Source of the DNA: Agapetus fuscipes
Taxonomy: Eukaryota; Arthropoda; Insecta; Trichoptera; Glossosomatidae
Length of the DNA: 64,000 nt
Direction of reading: 5' to 3'
Assembly: GCA_951799405.1 (NCBI GenBank)
Contig: OX637332.1
Location: 4,531,001-4,595,000 of the forward strand
Every line of letters starts with the position of its first letter. Position 1 is the first letter of the stretch. The notes under the pieces were generated by a model that had not been told where the DNA came from, ran no database searches, and was given only the letters and a program-made list of their open reading frames with translations. A program made the translations under genes and the position numbers. This document shows, one piece after another, positions 58,761 to 64,000 of the stretch.

Positions 58761-58904
58761 ACAAGTGACCGCGGGTATGTGAAAGAAATGGCGTTGCTAA
58801 ATATTGGTTGCTAAGGACCCTAGTCACATTGACCTGTGACATATGCCCGACGAGATTTTTTTTCATTTTTTTTGCAGATTCTATTGGTATTAGGTTAGGC
58901 ATTA

Positions 58905-59157
58905 TCCATTGACTTATAGTTTGGTATGAGGCTGACCACCCATACTGTAAAAAATGGTTCACTTTGGAATGTCACCCCTCTTCCAAGGTCGGCAAAAGTT
59001 GCAGGGCTCTTGTTCATTTGAGGTTTTGATTTAATTTGTAAGTACACATGCAGCATTTGTAAGCGTGAATTTACACGTGCCTGTTTGTGGGCATGCATTA
59101 GATATGAGTTTTGAATTTAATATATCCTTGCAATTTAGAGTATAGATTATTACAGAG
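58905..59157 (+). repeat. RTE-like LINE 3' tail repeat
   Basis: Starts at the common boundary (CATTGACTTATAGTTTGG) and ends in TTGCAATTTAGAGTATAGATT. No coding part. Confidence 0.72.
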
Positions 59158-59315
59158 ATGTATAATCGTAAAAAATGCATTTTTTGCCCTTTGAAAAAAT
59201 AGGGGCGGGAGGGGGGGGGGGGATTTTTAACGAGGGGAGGGGGGCATAGGGGGGGCCCTTGAGCCTGTCCCCGCACCAGGGCCCCCAGTGGGGTTAATCC
59301 GGGCCTGTCCATAAT

Positions 59316-60184
59316 ACAAAAATTAAAATCATAAACGTAGAAGTCTGTACCAATCTTATCGCCATACTCAAGACAATAGAAACATGGCTAATCAATCTCT
59401 TTCATGATTTGACCCAGCATACTACGAAAAAATTATTCATTGCTGTATTTTGAATCGAAGTCTTCAATCGCATGCTTCACATCGCTTCTTCGGTCGCACG
59501 TGAGAAGTGAAATTATTTATTTTCACAAGGTTTTGTAAATATTTCGGTTGTTACTCGACGCCGACGCCCTGTATTTTGATATCTTCTTCTTTTTCTTTGT
59601 GGCGGATTCCCGCATTCAGCAGGGGTGCCAGTGTCAAGTTGTTTATTTTGATATCGTTTTGTAAAGAAATGGGATGAATTTCACTTTACTAAAAAAGGTA
59701 TTCATATTCATTTGATAATACCATTGATAATACTCTATAATATGGCATTCATAGCTTTATCTTTTGAAGATTTCGGTCAGATCAGGTTTTGAAACTCAAC
59801 GCATCTCTTTTGAAAATAACTTCAGGATTTTAGTTTCTTTATACAACTATTGGAATTTAATATGATACGCAACTATTCGAATATAAGTGAAAGTAAAAAT
59901 TAATTGCTGCCTGTTGGCCTAAGGTGGGTCACCCTACAGCGAGGGTCTTTCAACTTTCGGCTACGCGCTTAGTAGTAAGTAGGTACTTGGGTACATTGCG
60001 GTAACCCTTGTATCGAGCATCAACCAACACAACTAGTCACTATTACTTTTACTAAACATACATTCATACTTTTTTTCTTCATTGGGATTTTAGGACATTC
60101 CAAGCTGCGAGTTTTGCCCTTCAAATAAAAATCTGCGACGGAGAAAGCAGAGGCACGCACTCAATCTCAGAATTGACCAAGGTT
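59316..60184. other. Intergenic, no gene recognised
   Basis: AT-rich. Contains a 29-bp stretch (59587-59615) that recurs in inverse orientation at 19893-19921. Confidence 0.6.
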
Positions 60185-60545
60185 GCAAAGGTCCATCCTG
60201 CCTCACAGCAACTGGGTATTGCTTGAGAATTGGCGCTTTGTAGCGATGACCAAGCTCGTAAAAAGTCCGGTTGATAGCCCAGTTGGTAGAATGCTTGCAT
60301 TCCATACCGGGAGCAAGGGTTCAATCTCCACCGAGGGTGTCAGAAATGAATTCCGGGAATTAAACCGGGAATGTTTACTCAGCCTTAATAAGAATTAAGC
60401 GTCAGTCCCCCCAGGAGCTGGGAAACCCCCGCTTCAACTGAAGTGGTTGGCGTAAGGCCGGCACCCTTACCTGTAAAAATAAATAGGTTTAACTCGCCAC
60501 ATGCGACCCCTTCGGGGATAACGCGGCAAAGAGTTACACTATATA
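60185..60545 (+). mobile_element. Composite SINE A-B with 5'-truncated A module
   Basis: SINE-A body only (AGGTCCATCCTGCCTCACAG, TTGAGAATTGGCGCTTTG), then the same A/B junction at about 60262 (CTCGTAAAAAGTCCGGTTGA) and a full SINE-B to GCGGCAAAGAGTTACACTAT. It abuts the 3' end of the LINE across a TA microsatellite. Confidence 0.78.
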
Positions 60546-60633
60546 TATATATACAAGGATAATTTATTTATAAGGTACACATAATTGAAGAGCGCCGTTT
60601 TTGTGTGTGTCACACCTCAAGGGCCCTCTCAAA

Positions 60634-63189
60634 TCACGGATAAGATTTTTTGTAAAGATGCGTCTTTAGTGCTCCTTTAAAGACACCAACAGTTTCTGCC
60701 TTCCTCACATTAGGTGGTAGTCTGTTCCACTCCATTGGGCCCGCAAACCGGAAAGCACGGTCCCCAAAATTAGTGCGTGTCTGACGTGACGGCTGGACTA
60801 AGTCAACCACCCCACACCCTGCAGATCTGAGAGTTTGGCGTCTCAAATCTATCTCAATAGGTGAGAACATGTCAGACAGGTATGAAGGAGCCGTACCATT
60901 GACAGCTTTGTAAACCATCAAACAAACACGGTAGACCACCCTCTCCGGAAAACGAAGCCAATGCAGTTCTTTCAACAATGGAGTAATATGATTAAATTTG
61001 GACATCCCGAAAATGAGTCTTGCTGCAGAGTTCAGCACAGATTGTAGTCGGCTGAACTGTTTTTTCGGCTGACCTATATACAGCGTTGAGCAATAGTCAA
61101 CCCGAGACATCACAAAAGCGTTAACCAGGGTCCTGACCGCCCTTGATGGTAAACATCTCCTGATTGCCTTAATCTGGCGAAGTTCAAAAAACGAGGAGGA
61201 TACCGTGTTATTCAACTGCTCTCCCATTGTGAGGTTCCGATCCAGTGTGACTCCTAGAAGTCTCACTGAATCTGACTGCTGAATCAGCTGTCCCCCAATG
61301 GAGAGTGGTACGCGAGTTGTCAGGAGATGATCACGCCTGGACGTAGCCGCCCACATAATTTCCGTCTTACCCATGTTAAGGATTAGGCCATTGCTTGTCA
61401 TCCATTCACCGATCTCCGCAATGCAAGCTGCCATTCTGTTACTGAGAGCTCCCGCCATGTGTGGTCGACACTGAGAGTAAATCTGCCAGTCATCTGCATA
61501 TGCATGTGTAGTAAGGCTCCATTTCTCGACTATGCTCTCAATGTCGGCCGTGTATAAAATAAATAGGATCGGTCCCAACACAGACCCCTGCGGCACTCCG
61601 GAGATCAGCGAATAGGAAGGTGAGACACAGTCACAAGTACGCACTACCTGCTTGCGATCCGCCAAATAGGAGGTGAACCACGCCAGAGCCTTATCTCTCA
61701 AGCCGTACGCATCCTCCAACCTCTTTATCAAGATATCATGACATACGGTGTCAAAAGCCGCACTCATGTCCAGAAGAGCTAGGAGCGCAAGATTCCCGCA
61801 ATCCACTGCCGATATCAGATCTGAGACTACGGTCAACAAACCAGTTTCAGTTGAATGATATTTCCTATAGGCTGATTGCCTTTTCGGCATCAGGTTGTTA
61901 TCACTCAGATAAGATACCAGCCGGTTAGAGACAATACGCTCCAGCACCTTGGACAAAAACGGCAAATTCGACACCGGCCTGAAATTGGAGGGATCATTAG
62001 GATCGAGATTTGGTTTTTTTAGTATCGGCGTTATCTGCGCTTCCTTCAAAAAAGAGGGAACAGTGGATTCCACAAGGCATCCATTAATAAGCCTTACAAT
62101 AAATGGAGCCACTTGTAAGATGCACTCTTTCAGCACCCACGCTGGCACAGGATCAAGATCACACTGCTTATTTGGTGATCCCACTACGACTCGCGTTACC
62201 TCCTCAATAGAGGTCAGCTCAAGCATTTCAAGTTGCGAGTTGCACATAGATTCAGGAGAACCTGGACCAATCTCCAGAGTAGAGTCTCTACGTGGTATTT
62301 TATCCTGAAAGTATGCAGCGAACTCATCAGCAGTCGACATTGAACCCGTACCAGCCCGAGCACTGCCAGACACGTTCTCCAGAAGTCTCCATAAACGCTG
62401 TGGACATTTTTCCCTAGCTATCATTGTACAAAAATATTGAGACCTTTTCTGGAGAATAGTTGACCTGTACAGACCCTGTGCACCCATCCACATTTCTCTA
62501 GTGCTACCTGGTTTACCGCTCCTGAAATTACGCTCCGTATGCCGCATTTTTCGTTTCAGAGCACTACATTCATTATCAAACCAGATAGCACTATTCCGCT
62601 CCCTAACACATTTAGTTGAAATGGGAGCATGAAAATTTATTAGATTTTTCAGGGTGACATTGTACAGCTCAACTAACCTGTCTGGGTGCATTGAGATGTA
62701 GGTTTCCGGACAACAGATCGGTGAAAGTAATAAGTCACTTTTAAAGGAGTCCATATTAAGTCCGTTCCAGCACCTGGAGATAATCTTCCTGTACACTGGA
62801 ACCGGTCGTCCGAGATCTAATTCAGTAATCACCAACCTGTGGTCCGATAAACCCACATCTCTCACCTCTGTTTTTGAAGGAGCATCCTCCTCTCTGGTGA
62901 TGACTACATCCAGTAGGCCACCCGCATCATGAGTGGGAGCATCTACCCACTGTCTGCAGCCATAGTCCGCAAGCAAGGCAGTGAGAGTAACACAATTGGT
63001 GTCATCTCTGCGCTCAAGCCTAACGTTGACATCCCCAACCAACAGAAACATCTCATTACGAGTTACCAAAATTTCAAATAGCTCCCGAAATTCGCGAAAA
63101 AACTCCGCAGTTACAGGCTTAGAGCCAGGCCGATACACTATATAGCTATAGTGAGCGCTGCTCTGGAGGAGACCCGACACACAAGGCAC
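60634..63189 (-). CDS. LINE endonuclease (C-terminal part) and reverse transcriptase ORF
   Basis: An 851-codon open frame, the longest in the window, belonging to the LINE at 60552-63818. Residues 1-130 are the C-terminal half of the endonuclease (SDHRLV motif). About 340-620 is the RT with an intact aspartate in AFDT and both aspartates of YADD; a Trp follows YADD where Thr is commoner. About 640-851 is the C-terminal domain. The initiating Met is only the first ATG after the frameshift, not a real start. RT appears potentially competent, the endonuclease is split. Confidence 0.85.
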   Translation of the reverse strand: MPCVSGLLQSSAHYSYIVYRPGSKPVTAEFFREFRELFEILVTRNEMFLLVGDVNVRLERRDDTNCVTLTALLADYGCRQWVDAPTHDAGGLLDVVITREEDAPSKTEVRDVGLSDHRLVITELDLGRPVPVYRKIISRCWNGLNMDSFKSDLLLSPICCPETYISMHPDRLVELYNVTLKNLINFHAPISTKCVRERNSAIWFDNECSALKRKMRHTERNFRSGKPGSTREMWMGAQGLYRSTILQKRSQYFCTMIAREKCPQRLWRLLENVSGSARAGTGSMSTADEFAAYFQDKIPRRDSTLEIGPGSPESMCNSQLEMLELTSIEEVTRVVVGSPNKQCDLDPVPAWVLKECILQVAPFIVRLINGCLVESTVPSFLKEAQITPILKKPNLDPNDPSNFRPVSNLPFLSKVLERIVSNRLVSYLSDNNLMPKRQSAYRKYHSTETGLLTVVSDLISAVDCGNLALLALLDMSAAFDTVCHDILIKRLEDAYGLRDKALAWFTSYLADRKQVVRTCDCVSPSYSLISGVPQGSVLGPILFILYTADIESIVEKWSLTTHAYADDWQIYSQCRPHMAGALSNRMAACIAEIGEWMTSNGLILNMGKTEIMWAATSRRDHLLTTRVPLSIGGQLIQQSDSVRLLGVTLDRNLTMGEQLNNTVSSSFFELRQIKAIRRCLPSRAVRTLVNAFVMSRVDYCSTLYIGQPKKQFSRLQSVLNSAARLIFGMSKFNHITPLLKELHWLRFPERVVYRVCLMVYKAVNGTAPSYLSDMFSPIEIDLRRQTLRSAGCGVVDLVQPSRQTRTNFGDRAFRFAGPMEWNRLPPNVRKAETVGVFKGALKTHLYKKSYP

Positions 63190-63818
63190 TCAAATGTCGT
63201 GAAAGAGGACATATTAATCCTCTCCACACGACATCCTGGGCGCACTAGCAACGCAACTCCGCCATGGTTGGTCCAGGAAATATTTTCTGTCCCTTTTCCA
63301 TGACGCGGCCTTGCCCGTGCTTCCTCAAATGTCGCGAACCCCAGAGCGCGCAGTTTCTTCATGGCAGTTGAGTGGTAGCTCTCATGCCACGTCTCCGTCA
63401 GCGCAAGGATGCCAAGGTCATGGCTTTCACAAATTTCATAAATATCATCAACCTTATTGGCAATAGATCTAGCATTCCAGCATCCAAGATTCATCTTCTT
63501 CTCCACGTTCTGTTGATGCCTCCCACTGGTCAGCAGGGAGCACGACGATGGAGGTGCCACTGAAGGTCTGGATGTGGAAGCGGGATCCTTACATGATGCT
63601 GGAGAAACAGGAGTTGTCACCGATGCGACTGAGTAGCTCAGCCGTCGCCCCCCTCGCTTCCTGCGCCTCACGCGCCTCCTCAGCACCATGTGTGGCCATG
63701 ATTTGACACTTTTAGTCCTTTTAGTACATATCGGCAAAGTTCTTGCAATAATATTTTTCAGAACATGTAGTGAGTACCTCAGTACTGGACGTACCACTGG
63801 CGCATCGCCTTGGGTCAT
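63138..63818 (-). CDS. LINE ORF, N-terminal segment with start of endonuclease
   Basis: 226 codons. The first 105 or so residues are basic and Ser/Arg-rich with RRRVRRRKRGGRR. Then comes the endonuclease start with the asparagine of WNARS and the catalytic glutamate of TETWHE, up to a premature stop. It overlaps the next segment by about 50 bp in another frame, so it is the broken 5' part of one original reading frame. Confidence 0.75.
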   Translation of the reverse strand: MTQGDAPVVRPVLRYSLHVLKNIIARTLPICTKRTKSVKSWPHMVLRRRVRRRKRGGRRLSYSVASVTTPVSPASCKDPASTSRPSVAPPSSCSLLTSGRHQQNVEKKMNLGCWNARSIANKVDDIYEICESHDLGILALTETWHESYHSTAMKKLRALGFATFEEARARPRHGKGTENISWTNHGGVALLVRPGCRVERINMSSFTTFECLVCRVSSRAALTIAI

Positions 63819-64000
63819 GTACCGCGGTTGTATGTGTATGTTTGTAGTTGTTGTAGTATGGTTGTATATCTATATGTGTAGATTAGTTGCGTTGCTTAGG
63901 GTATACTCAAAAAGTGAATTAAAACAATGTTTTTTTTTTCATTAATCTAATTTTCTTTATTTGACGTTTTGTTGACTTGACTGTAGCATCCTAAAAACTG
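63819..64000. other. LINE 5' flank or 5' UTR
   Basis: TG-rich sequence (GTATGTGTATGTTTGTAGTTG) without a recognisable ORF; whether it belongs to the LINE is unclear. Confidence 0.4.

Larger units (their letters stand above)
56655..59307. mobile_element. hAT-type element with perfect 8-bp duplication, filled with nested insertions
   Basis: Ends CAGGCCCGGATCTAGGGC and (complement) CAGGCCCGGATTAACCCC. The target duplication TCCATAAT at 56647-56654 and 59308-59315 is exact. CAGGCCCGGAT termini are known in hAT elements. No transposase ORF. Nested inside are a tail repeat interrupted by a composite SINE (57370-58110), tail-repeat pieces (58300-58385, 58905-59157) and a SINE-B (58536-58760). GC-rich GGGGCCCC-type sequence lines both inner ends. 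Confidence 0.85.
60552..63818 (-). mobile_element. CR1/L2-group LINE, nearly full-length ORF2 with one frameshift
   Basis: A non-LTR retrotransposon polyprotein on the minus strand. The first open segment (63818-63138, 226 codons) has a basic N-terminus and the start of an APE-type endonuclease (LGCWNARSIANKVDDI, ALTETWHE). The second (63189-60634, 851 codons) has the rest of the endonuclease ([23 protein letters not shown] near residue 115). It then carries the [31 protein letters not shown] near 478, [17 protein letters not shown] near 564, and a C-terminal [15 protein letters not shown] region. The frameshift near 63137-63145 looks like a gain of two bases in a TA-rich run. The 3' end shares its sequence with SINE-A. 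The 5' end and any ORF1 are not evident up to 64000. Confidence 0.88.

Noticed and set aside
60260..60335. tRNA gene (TAGCCCAGTTGGTAGAATG)
   Set aside because: It is the head of the SINE-B module, followed by SINE sequence, and the B box is altered.

Overview
This is eukaryotic nuclear DNA, AT-rich and dense in transposable elements. It is almost certainly insect. One host gene is recognised with confidence: Imp, the IGF2 mRNA-binding protein homologue, on the minus strand. It has nine coding exons from the ATG at 55507-55509 to the stop at 4259-4261. Spliced, they give an unbroken 539-residue reading frame (1620 nt with stop). The frame holds an N-terminal leader, one RRM, four KH domains and a Pro/Met-rich linker between KH2 and KH3. 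Every junction has GT/AG ends and compatible phase. The protein layout and the exon 6 linker resemble arthropod Imp. The order of insect is not settled; the SINE-rich repeat content is compatible with a hemipteran, but that is only a guess.

Layout: 1-4258 is probably the Imp 3' UTR. It carries two perfect let-7 8-mer sites, one 7-mer and five Pumilio elements in the sense (minus) orientation. 4259-19797 holds exons 9 to 3. 19798-42735 is a 23-kb intron made largely of nested transposons. 42736-42906 is exon 2 (first half of the RRM). 42907-55417 is a 12.5-kb intron. 55418-55509 is exon 1. 55510-56060 is a CpG-rich stretch expected to hold the promoter. 56655-59307 is a hAT-type element with a perfect 8-bp target duplication, full of nested SINEs. 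60552-63818 is a nearly full-length CR1/L2-group LINE.

The mobile fraction can be sorted from the sequence. There are two tRNA-related SINE modules (called SINE-A and SINE-B here), found alone and as an A-B dimer. An RTE-like LINE has an abundant 3' tail repeat. Besides the CR1/L2-group LINE there are fragments of two other non-LTR RT lineages. Several TIR elements have legible target duplications (hAT 8 bp, PIF/Harbinger-like TTA, Tc1/mariner-like TA, piggyBac-like TTAA, possibly Mutator-like). A 1.3-2 kb repeat family ends in covarying hairpins. SINE-A shares its 3' end with the CR1/L2 LINE, which suggests it is mobilised by that LINE.

No complete host gene other than Imp was recognised, and no CRISPR, functional tRNA, rRNA or prokaryotic feature was seen. 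The most promising observations are: a five-copy 59-bp array that multiplies a branch-point-like motif just upstream of the KH2 micro-exon; the let-7/Pumilio cluster; the SINE/LINE tail exchange; the covarying terminal hairpins; and a 74-bp-arm palindrome inside an Imp intron.
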